Notes: generated by a model not told the origin, from the sequence alone. A stretch of DNA of 64,000 nucleotides from Cognatishimia sp. SS12 (GCF_028369055.1 NZ_JAQNCZ010000002.1:62001-126000), one strand, 5' to 3'. Numbered from the stretch's first letter, positions 17,583 through 27,806 are shown. Made by a program: numbers and translations.

Positions 17583-19840
17583 CGGCGCTTGCGCGCCACA
17601 GTGCGGCGGGTTTTGGCAGCCTTTTTCTTGGCCGCCGACAGCTTGCGTTTGCCCGAAGGCCCGCGTCCACGACGCGCATTGCCGCCGCCTTTGCCGGGGC
17701 GCACGCCATCCAGTTCCAGCAGCTCCAGCGCGATCCCGCCTGTGACAGGGGTTGCCTCGGCCAGGCGGACCAGCGCGCGCTGCCCCAGCCCGATGGTCAT
17801 CCCGGTATCCGAGCCAACCAGAATATTGTTTTCCGCATCAAAGTGGAAATATTCGCGCCCAAGGTCGCGCATTGGCACCAGCCCGTCGGCCCCGGTTTCA
17901 TCAAGTTTCACAAACACACCAAAACGCGCAATCCCGCTGATTTTGCCGGTGAATTCATTGCCAACCCGTTCCGACAGGTAAGACGCAAGATAGCGATCTG
18001 TGGTGTCGCGCTCCGCCAGCATTGAACGCCGCTCGGTCTGGGAAATATGCGCTGCGGTGTCTTCCAGCGTTTCGATGTCTTCGGGCGTCAGCCCATCCTT
18101 GCCCCAGCCATGCGCCGTGATCAGCGCGCGATGGACAATCAGATCGGCATAGCGTCGAATGGGCGACGTGAAATGCGCATAAGATTGCAGCGCCAGACCA
18201 AAGTGACCAAAGTTGCTGGGCGCATAATAGGCCTGCGTCATTGACCGAAGAGTCGAAAGATTGATCAGTTCAGCCTCTTCTGTGCCCGCAGCGTCATTCA
18301 GCAATTTGTTCAGATGGGCCGTTTTCAGCACCTGCCCCTTGGCCATATTGAACCCCGCCGCGCGCGCCACTTCGCGCAGGCTGTCCAGTTTTTCCGGATT
18401 TGGCTCTTCATGCACGCGGAACAACAGCGGCGATTGCTTGGCGATCAGGGTTTCGGCCGCCGCGACATTGGCCATGATCATGAATTCTTCGATCAGGCGA
18501 TGCGCGTCCAGCCGATCGCGAAACTTGATTGAGGCCACCTGGCCTTCGTCGGTCAGCACAACTTTGCGTTCCGGCAGATCCAGATCAAGCGGCTGGCGTT
18601 CAGCGCGCGCCAGCTTTGTTGCGGCATATGCGGCATAGAGCGGCGCAATCACCTCATCCATCAGTTCGGCACAACGCGCATTGGGCGCGCCGTCCTGCGC
18701 GGCCTGAACTTCTTCGTAATTCAGCGAGGCGACAGAGCGCATCATGCCGCGCACAAATTTATGCGCGATCATCCGGCCCTTGGCATCCAGCGTCATGCGC
18801 ACGGCGATACAGGCGCGCGGCACACCTTCGTGCAGCGAACAGAGGTCGCCTGACAAGCGATCCGGCAACATCGGCACCACGCGGTCTGGGAAGTAGCTGG
18901 AGTTGCCACGCTTGCGCGCCTCGCGATCCAGCGCGGATCCCGGGCGCACGTAATGCGCCACATCGGCAATCGCGACCCAAACGATATGACCGCCTTCGTT
19001 TTTGGGGTCATCATCCGCATGGGCCCAGCACGCATCATCATGATCCCGCGCATCGGCCGGGTCGATTGTGACCAAGGGCATATCGCGCAAATCGGTGCGC
19101 TTGCCCAAAGGCGCGGGTTTGGCTGAATCCGCGTCAGCAATGGCCGCATCGGGAAAACTGTCAGGAATGCCGTGCTGATGGATGGCAATCAACGATACAG
19201 CCTTGGGCGCGCTGGGATCGCCCAAGCGGGTGACAACCTTGGCGCGCGGCAGGCCCATGCGGCCCTTTGGGCCGATCTGTTCGGCTTCGATCAATTCGCC
19301 ATCTTTGGCGTCATTGACTGCCCCGGCGGGCACCATCCATTCCTTGGCCTCGCCCTTGTCGATGGGCAGAATACGCCCGCCCTCAGCGGTTTTGCGAAAG
19401 ACGCCCAGGATGCGCGTTGGGTTGGTGCCGATCCGGCGGATCAACCGCCCTTCATATTGATGCTCTTCCCCGCCGACCTGCGTCAGCCGGGCCAGCAACC
19501 TGTCACCTTCTCCCAGTGCCGGATCGCTCGCCTTGAGCATCAGTAAAATCACCGGCTCCGCGCCGCTCCCCTGCCATTCCAGAGGGCGCGCATAAAGATC
19601 GCCATCCACGCCAGTGCCCATGACCTCAAGCACAGAAACGGGCGGCAAGCGGTCTGGGTCCGCATAGCTGCGTTTCCGTTTCTCAAGATGACCTTCGGCC
19701 TCAAGCTCCCGCAGGATACGTTTCAAGTCGATCCGCGCGGCGCCTTTGATTCCAAAGGCCTTGGCAATGTCGCGCTTGCTGGTCAGGGTCGGGTTTTCGG
19801 AAATCCACTCAAGGATTTCCTCTTTTGATGGCATTCTCAT
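17579..19840 (-). CDS. rnr: ribonuclease R
   Basis: A 753-residue processive 3'-5' exoribonuclease that degrades structured RNA. The N-terminus is a winged-helix segment followed by cold-shock-like OB folds. The RNB catalytic domain has the acidic signature VTIDPADARDHDDACW. An S1 domain (GISGIARFGVFVKLDETGADG) follows, and the protein ends in a strongly basic tail (GKRKLSAAKKKAAKTRR), all as in bacterial RNase R. Start at ATG 19840 with AGGG upstream; ATG 19834 is a near-equal alternative. It overlaps the convergent DUF1801 gene by four bases. Confidence 0.97.
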   Translation of the reverse strand: MRMPSKEEILEWISENPTLTSKRDIAKAFGIKGAARIDLKRILRELEAEGHLEKRKRSYADPDRLPPVSVLEVMGTGVDGDLYARPLEWQGSGAEPVILLMLKASDPALGEGDRLLARLTQVGGEEHQYEGRLIRRIGTNPTRILGVFRKTAEGGRILPIDKGEAKEWMVPAGAVNDAKDGELIEAEQIGPKGRMGLPRAKVVTRLGDPSAPKAVSLIAIHQHGIPDSFPDAAIADADSAKPAPLGKRTDLRDMPLVTIDPADARDHDDACWAHADDDPKNEGGHIVWVAIADVAHYVRPGSALDREARKRGNSSYFPDRVVPMLPDRLSGDLCSLHEGVPRACIAVRMTLDAKGRMIAHKFVRGMMRSVASLNYEEVQAAQDGAPNARCAELMDEVIAPLYAAYAATKLARAERQPLDLDLPERKVVLTDEGQVASIKFRDRLDAHRLIEEFMIMANVAAAETLIAKQSPLLFRVHEEPNPEKLDSLREVARAAGFNMAKGQVLKTAHLNKLLNDAAGTEEAELINLSTLRSMTQAYYAPSNFGHFGLALQSYAHFTSPIRRYADLIVHRALITAHGWGKDGLTPEDIETLEDTAAHISQTERRSMLAERDTTDRYLASYLSERVGNEFTGKISGIARFGVFVKLDETGADGLVPMRDLGREYFHFDAENNILVGSDTGMTIGLGQRALVRLAEATPVTGGIALELLELDGVRPGKGGGNARRGRGPSGKRKLSAAKKKAAKTRRTVARKRR

Positions 19841-19871
19841 GTTTGCGCCCTAGCATGTTGTGCCCGTATCG

Positions 19872-20465
19872 TCACCGGGAAAGATCGGTCAGGGTCTTCA
19901 GGTCTGACAACGTGTCAACATCACGCAAGGTTGCAATTTTGGCGATGCGCAAATCTTTCATGGTCGCGATGCTGTCAGAAAGCGCGTGTTCGGTAGACCA
20001 GCGCACGCCCTCAAACAGACCGGCGGGCACGGCGCGAGCGCGTTTCAGCCCCACCAGCCAATAGCCGCCATCTGGGGCGGGGCCAAAGATGGCATCTTGC
20101 GTGCCCAGCGCAGCAAAGGCGCTGGCGATATGCTGCTGTGTAATCCCGGGAATATCGGCGCCGATAATACAGACCGGCCCCGGCGGCAGCGTACGAAAAA
20201 TGCGCGCCATCCGCGCGCCAAGATCGCCGGCACCCTGCGGTATCCGCGCCAAATGCGCGGGCCACACACGGCTTTGCAATCCCTCATGATCCGGCGCGAC
20301 TGCCAGTACCAGGTCCCATTTCGGCGATTGCAGGCGGCGCAACACTGCGGCCACCTGATGACGGAACCACCAGGCCGCCCCGGTCATACCGAGGTCGCGC
20401 CCAAGGCGGGTTTTCACCCGGCCGGGATGCGGCTCTTTCACCATGACAACCAGCGTGGCTCTCAC
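19872..20465 (-). CDS. TIGR04282/DUF2064 glycosyltransferase-like protein
   Basis: A 197-residue GT-A-like protein of the DUF2064 family. Diagnostic parts are VMVKEPHPGRVKTRLG at the N-terminus, QGAGDLGARMARIF, the IIGADIPGI nucleotide/metal motif and PAPDGGYWLVGLKR. Some relatives are annotated as arsenosugar biosynthesis transferases, but no arsenic gene is near here and the substrate is unknown. It starts with GTG at 20465, overlapping the GNAT stop as GTGA, and is the last gene of a dapE-GNAT-DUF2064 operon. Confidence 0.85.
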   Translation of the reverse strand: MRATLVVMVKEPHPGRVKTRLGRDLGMTGAAWWFRHQVAAVLRRLQSPKWDLVLAVAPDHEGLQSRVWPAHLARIPQGAGDLGARMARIFRTLPPGPVCIIGADIPGITQQHIASAFAALGTQDAIFGPAPDGGYWLVGLKRARAVPAGLFEGVRWSTEHALSDSIATMKDLRIAKIATLRDVDTLSDLKTLTDLSR

Positions 20466-20884
20466 AGCTGCACTTCCATATCGCGGTGCGGAATACCCGC
20501 GTCATCATAGCTGTCGCCATAGGCCACAAACCCAAGCCGCTCGTAAAAACCCATCGCCTGCTCCTGCGCGCTGAGCATCAGCCGCTTGACCCCCGGCTGT
20601 GTTTTCAGATGGTCCATCGCATATTGCATGATTGCGACGCCCAGACCGGTGCCACGCGCCGATTTGACGACGCAAACACGGCCGATTTTTCCTGTGTCAC
20701 CCTTTACGAACAGCCGTGCCGTGGCTTTGGGACTGCCGTCGACGGTGGCCAAAAGATGGATGGCCTGATCGTCAAGGTCATCAATCTCTTCGGCCTCTGG
20801 CACATTCTGTTCTTCGATAAAAACCACGCGCCGCAACGCCAGGCAGGTCTCGATATCGTCGGTGACAAAGATTTGCCAAGTCAT
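20462..20884 (-). CDS. GNAT family N-acetyltransferase
   Basis: A 140-residue acetyltransferase of the ElaA-like GNAT group. The N-terminal [21 protein letters not shown] segment and the acetyl-CoA loop region [16 protein letters not shown] are clear, followed by [19 protein letters not shown]. The substrate is not predictable. Start and stop overlap dapE and the DUF2064 gene by four bases each, so it is co-translated with a lysine biosynthesis gene; that may only reflect operon packing. Confidence 0.88.
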   Translation of the reverse strand: MTWQIFVTDDIETCLALRRVVFIEEQNVPEAEEIDDLDDQAIHLLATVDGSPKATARLFVKGDTGKIGRVCVVKSARGTGLGVAIMQYAMDHLKTQPGVKRLMLSAQEQAMGFYERLGFVAYGDSYDDAGIPHRDMEVQL

Positions 20885-22026
20885 GCAAAATAATCCCGCA
20901 AAATGCGCGCGTAGATCGCCTTGAGCTGATGGATCTGCGCCACGTCAACGCATTCATCCACCTGATGCATGGTTTTGCCCACAAGGCCGAATTCGACAAC
21001 CGGACAATGGTGCTGCACAAACCGCGCGTCGGATGTGCCGCCGCTGGTGGACAATTCTGGCCGGCGGCCGGTTTCGGCCTCGACCGCGTTGGCCACAAGG
21101 TCCGAAAGCGCGCCGGGCGGTGTGATAAAGCTCTCGCCTGAAATTTTGACCTTCATGTCAATCTCAATCCCGGTCTGGGCGGCAACCGCATCTGCCTGCG
21201 CCTTGAGCCAGTCGGTGAGCGATGCACCGGAATGGGCGTCATTGAACCGGATGTTGACCGTCGCGCGGCATTCGGCGGGGATCACATTGGTGGCCGGATT
21301 GCCGGTATCCATGGTCACAACCGCCAAAGTGGATGGATCAAAATGCGCCGTGCCCGTGTCAAGCTCATGCGCTGAAAGCTGCGCCATCAGCTGGGCCATG
21401 GCGGGCAAAGGGTTTTTGGCGCGATGTGGATAGGCGGCATGGCCCTGCACCCCGGTGAAGGTGAACCAGGTGTTGATCGAACCGCGACGGCCGATTTTCA
21501 TCATCTCGCCCATCTCATTGGGGCAGGTCGGCTCCCCCACCAGACAGACCGCCATCTGTTCGCCCGCCTCGGCCATATAGTCCAGCAGCGCGAGGGTGCC
21601 GTCCAGCGCCTCGGCCTCTTCATCGCCGGTGATGGCCAGAACAATTGCGCCCTCGGGCGGGCTCGTTTGCACATGATCAATCGCCGCCGCCACAAAGGCC
21701 GCAACACCGGATTTCATATCCGTGGCCCCGCGCCCATACATCACGCCATCTTTCACCTCAGCGCCAAAGGGCGGCATGCTCCAGGCGCTTTCATCGCCCA
21801 GCGGCACCACATCGGTGTGGCCGTTAAAGCCGAATGTCTTTGCATGGGCCTTGTCACCCCAACGGGCAAAAAGATTGCTGATGCCATTGCGGTCGACCCG
21901 CGTGCAGGTAAATCCGGCCGCGCTCAGCTGCGCTTCAAGCAAGGTGAGCGCGCCGCCCTCTTCGGGTGTGATCGACGGGCATTGGATCAACTGGGCGGTC
22001 AGCGCGGCGGCATCGACGTTTGACAT
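20881..22026 (-). CDS. dapE: succinyl-diaminopimelate desuccinylase
   Basis: A 381-residue M20-family zinc hydrolase that releases succinate from N-succinyl-LL-diaminopimelate in lysine and peptidoglycan precursor synthesis. The metal site is visible: [13 protein letters not shown] (His and Asp ligands), [13 protein letters not shown] (catalytic Glu) and the later [15 protein letters not shown]. The dimerisation domain sits between, with [22 protein letters not shown]. Length and motifs are standard. It works in sequence after DapD (23701-24528) and before DapF (43397-44227), both in this window but in separate operons. Confidence 0.97.
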   Translation of the reverse strand: MSNVDAAALTAQLIQCPSITPEEGGALTLLEAQLSAAGFTCTRVDRNGISNLFARWGDKAHAKTFGFNGHTDVVPLGDESAWSMPPFGAEVKDGVMYGRGATDMKSGVAAFVAAAIDHVQTSPPEGAIVLAITGDEEAEALDGTLALLDYMAEAGEQMAVCLVGEPTCPNEMGEMMKIGRRGSINTWFTFTGVQGHAAYPHRAKNPLPAMAQLMAQLSAHELDTGTAHFDPSTLAVVTMDTGNPATNVIPAECRATVNIRFNDAHSGASLTDWLKAQADAVAAQTGIEIDMKVKISGESFITPPGALSDLVANAVEAETGRRPELSTSGGTSDARFVQHHCPVVEFGLVGKTMHQVDECVDVAQIHQLKAIYARILRDYFA

Positions 22027-22200
22027 GGTATCCTCATTTTAACGTGCCCCAGCCCTACCTTGGAACGCAGAGCGGTGCAATTCATGAGCGTGGCGCAGAA
22101 ATTGCTGTGGCGGTCAGGCGAAGCGTGCTATTCCAAAACGAAACCCGGATCACAGCGGGATGAGCAGCGATATGAAACCTTTCGCCCCAAAGGCCCAGCG

Positions 22201-23265
22201 ATGAGCTGGTGCGCCCTGGCAGATGCACAGGGGCATGCCCTGTCGCGCGCCATGGCCCGGCTGGCCCCCGAGGCGCTTTGGCCAAGCGGCACATTGATGC
22301 TTGAGGCGCGGCTCTCTCCGCATGATCGGCCCAAACCGCTCTTGGCATTGACGCTGCCGGGCGGGGCACCATTTGACCTGGCGCTGCAAGCCATGCCCAC
22401 GGGCGGCATTCATTTCTTTTTGCAGCAGGCAGGGCACCACCAGCACGCCGCCCTCTCACCGACCGCCTCTGATCCAAGTGACATATTGCGCATCAGCTAT
22501 GCGTGGAATGTCGCGCAGGGCTACGCGCATCTCGTTGTTGAGATGCCCGGCACACCGCACATCTGGCGGCATGTATTTCCGGCCGCCAACCCCATCCCCC
22601 AAGCGGCATTGCGATCCCTGATGTGCCCGACCTCACATCGTTTTGTTGGCGATGAGGTGATCTTTATGGCCTTGTCGGACCGGGTGGAGCCAGTGGGCCC
22701 GTTGCCCACGCTTTGCCCTCGCACACCGATCATGACCCCGTTTGGGGAAAAGCCCGCTGGCGCACTGAAACGCGGCGACTTGGTCACGACGCTGGCGGGG
22801 GACTCCGTGCCGGTTATACACAGCCTGCGCCACACCCTACCGGCGCGCGGATCCTTTCAACCCGTGCGCCTGCGCGCCCCATATTTCGGGCTAACCCACG
22901 ATATCGTTGTCACCCCCGAGGCCCGGTTGCTCGTCGGGGGTACCCAGGTGGAGTATCTTTTTGGCGCGGAAAATGTGTTGGTCCCCGTCAAACATCTGAT
23001 GTCCAATGCCTCTGCCCATCCCGAGGCGGGGCACCAGCTGGTGACATTTGTACAGCTCTTGCTGCCCGATCACGAAGCGATCATGGTCAATGGAACGGCC
23101 CTTGAAAGTCTGGGCATCGGGCGCATGCGCCGCAAGAAAGATCTGCTCAGGCACACCTTGCTAGGCCAGTTTGATCCGCAGTCCCTGCCGGAGCATTCCA
23201 AAACCACCTATGCGATCCTCAAACACTTTGAGGCCGTGACCTTGGCGCAGCATCGCGCCGCCTAG
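22201..23265 (+). CDS. Hint (Hedgehog/intein) domain-containing protein
   Basis: A 354-residue protein. An N-terminal beta-rich region of about 165 residues has no obvious family. It is followed by a Hint_2-type domain from Cys172: PRTPIMTPFGEKPAGALKRGDLVTT, then DIVVTPEARLLVGG and NVLVPVKHLM. Such domains are abundant in Rhodobacterales, often on secreted or self-processing proteins. No signal peptide or C-terminal extein-like part is evident. The start is uncertain: the frame is open from 22060 with ATGs at 22084 and 22201, and I favour 22201 (MSWCALADAQGH). It lies alone on the plus strand between dapE and dapD. Confidence 0.75.
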   Translation: MSWCALADAQGHALSRAMARLAPEALWPSGTLMLEARLSPHDRPKPLLALTLPGGAPFDLALQAMPTGGIHFFLQQAGHHQHAALSPTASDPSDILRISYAWNVAQGYAHLVVEMPGTPHIWRHVFPAANPIPQAALRSLMCPTSHRFVGDEVIFMALSDRVEPVGPLPTLCPRTPIMTPFGEKPAGALKRGDLVTTLAGDSVPVIHSLRHTLPARGSFQPVRLRAPYFGLTHDIVVTPEARLLVGGTQVEYLFGAENVLVPVKHLMSNASAHPEAGHQLVTFVQLLLPDHEAIMVNGTALESLGIGRMRRKKDLLRHTLLGQFDPQSLPEHSKTTYAILKHFEAVTLAQHRAA

Positions 23266-23267
23266 GA

Positions 23268-23639
23268 TCACTGTGGCAGCGTTTCTTCGGCACTTTCCTC
23301 GCCATTGAAAAATGGCGTCATATGCGCAACCACAACGGAATTCTCATCAAGTGCCCGCTGCATCAATTCGCGCTCGTCCGCATCGATTTCATGCCCCTGC
23401 GCTTTGCGTTCATCCAGCGTGCCATAGCCGGTGACATCCAGCGGGGCGAGGTCGGCCTGCTTTAGAATGGCAACCGTTTCACGCACGGCTTCGGCTTCGT
23501 CCACGCCCGAGGCATAGATCATCAGCGCCGCGCCGGTGGCATCCTCGGGCAGCCCGTCACCATCCTTGCGGCCCACTTGCACAAGCAGGGTATAAACTTG
23601 CTGACGCGATGGTTTCTTGGGCTTGTCCATTGGGGGCAT
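23268..23639 (-). CDS. conserved hypothetical protein downstream of dapD
   Basis: A 123-residue acidic protein of unknown function. It starts with a basic stretch (KPKKPSRQQVYTLLVQVGRKDGDGLPEDATGAALM), followed by DEAEAVRETVAILKQADLAPLDVTGYG and an acidic C-terminus. It has no transmembrane segment or signal peptide. It lies 61 bases after dapD on the same strand and is probably co-transcribed with it. Two starts are possible, ATG 23639 and ATG 23630 (MDKPKK). It ends two bases from the convergent Hint gene stop. Confidence 0.7.
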   Translation of the reverse strand: MPPMDKPKKPSRQQVYTLLVQVGRKDGDGLPEDATGAALMIYASGVDEAEAVRETVAILKQADLAPLDVTGYGTLDERKAQGHEIDADERELMQRALDENSVVVAHMTPFFNGEESAEETLPQ

Positions 23640-23700
23640 ACTTTCTGAAGAATGGCCTGCCACCCGCGGGGCGCGGATGGCAGAAGTTTGTCGCCCGCGC

Positions 23701-24528
23701 TTAGTCGCGCAGCAACTCGTTGATGCCGGTCTTGGAGCGTGTGCGTTCATCCACACGTTTCACAATCACCGCACAATAGAGGTTGATGCCGTTCTTGGAC
23801 GGCATGGAGCCCGCAACAACAACAGAATAGGGTGGCACTTCGCCATACATGACTTCGCCGGTTTCACGGTCAACGATCTTGGTGGACTGACCAATGAATA
23901 CGCCCATGCCCAGAACCGACCCCTCGCGGATGATACAGCCTTCGACCACTTCGGAGCGGGCCCCGATGAAGCAGTTGTCTTCGATGATGGTTGGCCCGGC
24001 CTGCATCGGTTCAAGAACGCCGCCAATGCCGACGCCGCCAGACAGGTGCACGTTCTTACCGATCTGCGCACAGGAGCCGACCGTGGCCCAGGTATCCACC
24101 ATGGTGCCTTCGTCGACATAAGCGCCAAGGTTAACGAAAGATGGCATCAGGACAACGCCGGGCGCAATAAAGGCAGATTTGCGCACTACGGTGTTGGGCA
24201 CGGCGCGAAAGCCAGCCGCGCGCCATTGGTTTTCGCCCCAGCCTTTGAATTTGCTGTCGACTTTATCCCACCAGCCAGAGCCTTGTGGACCACCGGATTG
24301 CTCTTCCATATCTTTCAGGCGGAACCCAAGCAAAACAGCTTTCTTGGCCCATTGATTGACATGCCAATCGCCATTTTCCATCTTTTCTGCAACGCGCAGT
24401 TTGCCGCTGTCCAGCGCGTTCAGCGTATCTTCGATCGCTTCGCGTGTTTCGCCGGTCGTGGCGGGAGTGATGGTGTCGCGGGCGTCCCAGGCCGCCTCGA
24501 TCGCCGTTTCAAGTTGCGCGTTTGACAT
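23701..24528 (-). CDS. dapD: 2,3,4,5-tetrahydropyridine-2,6-dicarboxylate N-succinyltransferase
   Basis: A 275-residue left-handed beta-helix acyltransferase that succinylates tetrahydrodipicolinate, the committing step of the succinylase branch of lysine synthesis. The hexapeptide repeat region runs from about residue 100 to 230, with [31 protein letters not shown] and the following [12 protein letters not shown]. The start at 24528 gives the standard [18 protein letters not shown]-terminus and usual length; an ATG 15 bases upstream is possible but atypical. It faces the LOG-family gene across about 205 bases. Confidence 0.97.
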   Translation of the reverse strand: MSNAQLETAIEAAWDARDTITPATTGETREAIEDTLNALDSGKLRVAEKMENGDWHVNQWAKKAVLLGFRLKDMEEQSGGPQGSGWWDKVDSKFKGWGENQWRAAGFRAVPNTVVRKSAFIAPGVVLMPSFVNLGAYVDEGTMVDTWATVGSCAQIGKNVHLSGGVGIGGVLEPMQAGPTIIEDNCFIGARSEVVEGCIIREGSVLGMGVFIGQSTKIVDRETGEVMYGEVPPYSVVVAGSMPSKNGINLYCAVIVKRVDERTRSKTGINELLRD

Positions 24529-24733
24529 GACTTTTGGCTCCATTCGTCAGGATTCGAGCTTACATAGCGAAACGTTCCCAAAACGTCACCCCAGAAGGGT
24601 GCCCTTGGTCATCAAGATGTGACATGCATCTGCCCCGCGCTATGTTATCCTGAGCAGCCCAAAGCGTTTCTGGCCACATCGCCCGGAACGCGCTAGGGCT
24701 AAGGAAATGCGCAATTACGAGGACTTATCCAGT

Positions 24734-25579
24734 ATGAAAGACGATCATCGCACACCGTTTCGCGACGCACATGCCGACCGCACCAAAGCCAAAGAGGTGC
24801 CGGATACTCCGCAAACCCGTGCGCCCGCCTATCGTCTTGCCTTTGCCGATGATGATTTTCTTTGCCGCGAAGAGTTGCGCCCCGTCCGTTTGCAGCTGGA
24901 GCTGCTGAAACCGGAAATGCTGCTGGATGAACAGAACGTCAAAAGCACGATTGTGATGTTCGGCGGTGCGCGCATTCCAGAGCCAGCAAAAAAGGATCAG
25001 GCCCGCACCGAGACACTGGCGGATCTGTCAGCCTTTTACGACGAAGCGCGTGAATTTGCCCGCTTGATGACGCTGCGATCCAACGAAACCGGCGGGCGCG
25101 AAGATGTGATCGTCACGGGCGGTGGCCCCGGCGTGATGGAGGCCGGCAACCGCGGGGCGGTGGACGCCAAGGGCGTCTCCATCGGGCTGAATATCGTGCT
25201 GCCTTTTGAGCAGGCCCCCAATGCCTATGTCACCCCGGAACTTTGTTTCAATTTTCACTATTTTGCCATTCGCAAGATGCATTTTTTGATGCGTGCCCGC
25301 GCGATCTGCGTTTTTCCCGGTGGGTTTGGCACGCTGGATGAATTGTTCGAAGCGCTTACACTGATCCAGACCGGGCGCATGGAACGGGTGCCATTCTTGC
25401 TGTTTGGACGTGCCTTTTGGGAAAAGATCATCAACTGGGATGCCCTCAGCGACGCCGGGACAATTTCAGCCGAAGACCTTGACCTGTTCCGGTTTGTGGA
25501 AACGGCAGAAGAGGCCATTGCAGCCATCGACAATTGGGGAACGCCACAAATGCGCGATTCAATCCCCGGTCGTTGCTAA
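24734..25579 (+). CDS. LOG/TIGR00730 family Rossmann-fold protein
   Basis: A 281-residue protein of the LOG (lysine decarboxylase-like) family, whose characterised members hydrolyse nucleoside monophosphates and in some cases release cytokinins. The two signatures are present: GGGPGVMEAGNRGA and PGGFGTLDELFEALTLIQTGR. An N-terminal extension of about 60 residues precedes the core. The start at 24734 has GAGGA at about 9 bases; ATG 24707 is open but its AAGGA is too close. The actual substrate is not known. Confidence 0.88.
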   Translation: MKDDHRTPFRDAHADRTKAKEVPDTPQTRAPAYRLAFADDDFLCREELRPVRLQLELLKPEMLLDEQNVKSTIVMFGGARIPEPAKKDQARTETLADLSAFYDEAREFARLMTLRSNETGGREDVIVTGGGPGVMEAGNRGAVDAKGVSIGLNIVLPFEQAPNAYVTPELCFNFHYFAIRKMHFLMRARAICVFPGGFGTLDELFEALTLIQTGRMERVPFLLFGRAFWEKIINWDALSDAGTISAEDLDLFRFVETAEEAIAAIDNWGTPQMRDSIPGRC

Positions 25580-25582
25580 CGC

Positions 25583-25765
25583 CTAATTTGCGGTGCGGGC
25601 GGGGCTTGCCGCCTGCTCCACCGGGGCAAAGCGGCGCGCGCTGAGGTCACGCATGATGGCCAGGCGGATTATATCCGCCGGGCTGACACCATTGGCATCA
25701 GCAGCGTCGCGCAGCGTGTCAAACACCGCACGATCCAACTCGAACATCACAGTGATTTCATCCAT
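25583..25765 (-). CDS. small ribbon-helix-helix-like protein
   Basis: A 60-residue protein that looks like a ribbon-helix-helix DNA-binding domain: a short strand (EITVMFELDRAVF), a first helix (DTLRDAADANG), a turn, and a second helix (SPADIIRLAIMRDLSAR). The open frame extends upstream to 25852, but ATG 25765 is the natural start for this fold. It lies 34 bases downstream of rlmN on the same strand. No partner toxin is visible, so it is more likely a small regulator than half of a toxin-antitoxin pair. Confidence 0.65.
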   Translation of the reverse strand: MDEITVMFELDRAVFDTLRDAADANGVSPADIIRLAIMRDLSARRFAPVEQAASPARTAN

Positions 25766-25799
25766 GCCCCAAGGTGGCGCAACGCGCCTTACCAAAGGG

Positions 25800-26984
25800 T
25801 TAATTCTTGACGCCAGCTTCCGCTTCGATCTGTTTGCGCGACTTGCGCGCACGTTCGGTCGCTGATTTCAGCTGACCACAGGCCGCCAGAATATCCTCGC
25901 CGCGCGGAGTGCGGATCGGCGAGGCATAGCCCGCCTGATAGATGATATTGGCAAAGGCGTGGATGCGGTTATTGGACGACCGTTTATAGGGTGCGCCGGG
26001 CCATTCATTGAACGGAATAAGGTTCACCTTGGCCGGGATCCCTTCGATCAACTTCACCAGACGATGCGCATCTTCATCGCTGTCGTTCACACCATGCAGC
26101 ATCACATATTCAAACGTGATCCGTTCGCTATTGGTCAGACGCGGATAGTCGCGCAGCGCGTTCAGCAGCTCTTCGATATTCCAGCGCTTGTTGATGGGCA
26201 CCAGCTTGTCGCGCACCTCATCGGTGGTCGCATGGAAGGACACCGCCAACAGACAGCCAATTTCTTCGGCGGTGCGGGCAATTTCCGGCACAACGCCCGA
26301 GGTCGACAGCGTAATGCGGCGGCGCGAAAGCGAAATGCCTTCGCCATCCATGGCGATCTTCATTGCGTCGCGGACATTTTCAAAATTATACAGGGGCTCA
26401 CCCATGCCCATCAGCACGATATTGGACAACAGACGTGTTTCGTCCTTCGGAGCACCGGGCACCGGCCATTCACCAAGATCATCGCGCGCCATCATGATCT
26501 GCCCGACGATCTCGCCCGCCGTCAGATTACGCACTAGTTTCTGTGTCCCGGTATGACAGAAAGAACAGGTCAGCGTGCAGCCGACCTGCGAGGACACACA
26601 AAGCGTGCCGCGATCGGTTTCGGGGATATAGACCACCTCAACCTCGTGGCCCCCGGCAATGCGCACCAGATACTTGCGTGTGCCATCGCTTGACACTTGT
26701 TTTGAGACCACTTCCGGGATCTCGACCACAAAGGCTTCGTCCAATTGCGCACGATAGGCTTTCGCCAGGTTGGTCATGGCGTGAAAATCACGCACCCCCC
26801 ATTGGTAGATCCATTGCCAGATCTGACCGACGCGCATCTTGGCCTGTTTCTCAGGGGTGCCATGCGCAATCAGCACATCACGCAAAGCTTCACGTGTCAG
26901 GCCAACAAGGTTTACCTTGCCGCCTTCGGGCAGCTTGCGCGGAATAGTATGGACGTCTTGCGTAATGGGCGCGCTATTGGTCAT
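25800..26984 (-). CDS. rlmN: 23S rRNA/tRNA adenine-C2 methyltransferase RlmN
   Basis: A 394-residue radical SAM methyltransferase that methylates C2 of A2503 in 23S rRNA and A37 of some tRNAs. The radical SAM cluster motif CxxxCxxC is at Cys136, Cys140 and Cys143 (CTLTCSFC). The SAM and substrate motifs [17 protein letters not shown] and [12 protein letters not shown] are present, and the conserved C-terminal Cys is in [14 protein letters not shown] 26984 has GGAG about 7 bases upstream and gives the usual length. Confidence 0.97.
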   Translation of the reverse strand: MTNSAPITQDVHTIPRKLPEGGKVNLVGLTREALRDVLIAHGTPEKQAKMRVGQIWQWIYQWGVRDFHAMTNLAKAYRAQLDEAFVVEIPEVVSKQVSSDGTRKYLVRIAGGHEVEVVYIPETDRGTLCVSSQVGCTLTCSFCHTGTQKLVRNLTAGEIVGQIMMARDDLGEWPVPGAPKDETRLLSNIVLMGMGEPLYNFENVRDAMKIAMDGEGISLSRRRITLSTSGVVPEIARTAEEIGCLLAVSFHATTDEVRDKLVPINKRWNIEELLNALRDYPRLTNSERITFEYVMLHGVNDSDEDAHRLVKLIEGIPAKVNLIPFNEWPGAPYKRSSNNRIHAFANIIYQAGYASPIRTPRGEDILAACGQLKSATERARKSRKQIEAEAGVKN

Positions 26985-27109
26985 GGCGAGTCTCCAGGAA
27001 ATCAAGCGCGTGGGTTACACCATTTGACCACAAAAGCAAACGGCTAACATGACGCCAGCCGTTTGGAACGCTTTAAGTCGTGTAGTCTCGGCCCGGGGCC
27101 GAGGCGCCG

Positions 27110-27640
27110 TTAGCTGCACCGCCGGTTTGCGTCATCCACCGCTGCCGTGAAGCCCAGCAGGGAAAATGTGTCTTCGGTGCGCGTCCCGCGGCCGCTGGAC
27201 CCAACCAAAACGGCTGTCTTGCCCCGTTTCATTGCGGCAACAATCTTGGCGTCATCATCCGCGCTGGCGGGCCAGGCCCATTCACCTTCGGTGAACAGGT
27301 CATAGGACTCATCATCGATTTTCATCGAAACCGTCGAGCCCGATTTAAACGGATAGCCGCCGGTAAAGCCCACTTGACCTGTCACGCCACCATTGGGGCG
27401 ATAAAAGACCATCAACAGCGTTTGCGTGCGCCGCACAGCAACCACCGCGCCGTTGCGGGTGTTGACGCTTTCTTTAAAGGTGCTGACCGCCCAGCATTCG
27501 CGCGGGTTGGTCTCTTCAAACACGCTCCAGTCGGTCTTGGCGGCGACCTGATTGGTGCTTTCCTGTGCCCCAGCGACCGTGCCGGCCATCGCCAGTGCCA
27601 CCACGCCGAATAGACCCGCGCGCAAATTCGTAAATCCCAT
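27110..27640 (-). CDS. invasion-associated locus B (IalB) family protein
   Basis: A 176-residue secreted protein with an N-terminal signal peptide (MGFTNLRAGLFGVVALAMAG, cleavage near VAGA). The mature part matches the IalB family: WSVFEETNPRECWAVS, FTGGYPFKSGSTVSMKI and WAWPASADDDAKIVAAMKRG. Two Cys are placed to form a disulfide. Despite the name the family is widespread in free-living alphaproteobacteria. ATG 27640 has GGAGG upstream. A GC-rich hairpin at 27087-27103 follows the stop, without a clear T-run. Confidence 0.82.
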   Translation of the reverse strand: MGFTNLRAGLFGVVALAMAGTVAGAQESTNQVAAKTDWSVFEETNPRECWAVSTFKESVNTRNGAVVAVRRTQTLLMVFYRPNGGVTGQVGFTGGYPFKSGSTVSMKIDDESYDLFTEGEWAWPASADDDAKIVAAMKRGKTAVLVGSSGRGTRTEDTFSLLGFTAAVDDANRRCS

Positions 27641-27806
27641 ATCAACAGCCTCCAAGCTGTGTACCCTCAATCCCATGCCGCGCCCCTATCTGTTCACCGA
27701 TATTCACCTGGCGGGCATTGTCATTCTCGATGGCTGTACTTTATCCTGATTTTGTCAGGCGGTGAAAGCCCCGTTGGCACGAAATTGCCCATATTTGAAG
27801 GTGACG

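Noticed and set aside
25583..25765. Toxin-antitoxin pair suggested by the ribbon-helix-helix protein
   Set aside because: No small toxin gene is next to it; its neighbours are rlmN and the convergent LOG gene.
27087..27103. CTCGGCC-CGG-GGCCGAG hairpin after the IalB gene
   Set aside because: It is a perfect 7-base stem but lacks a T-run on either strand, so I do not call it a terminator.
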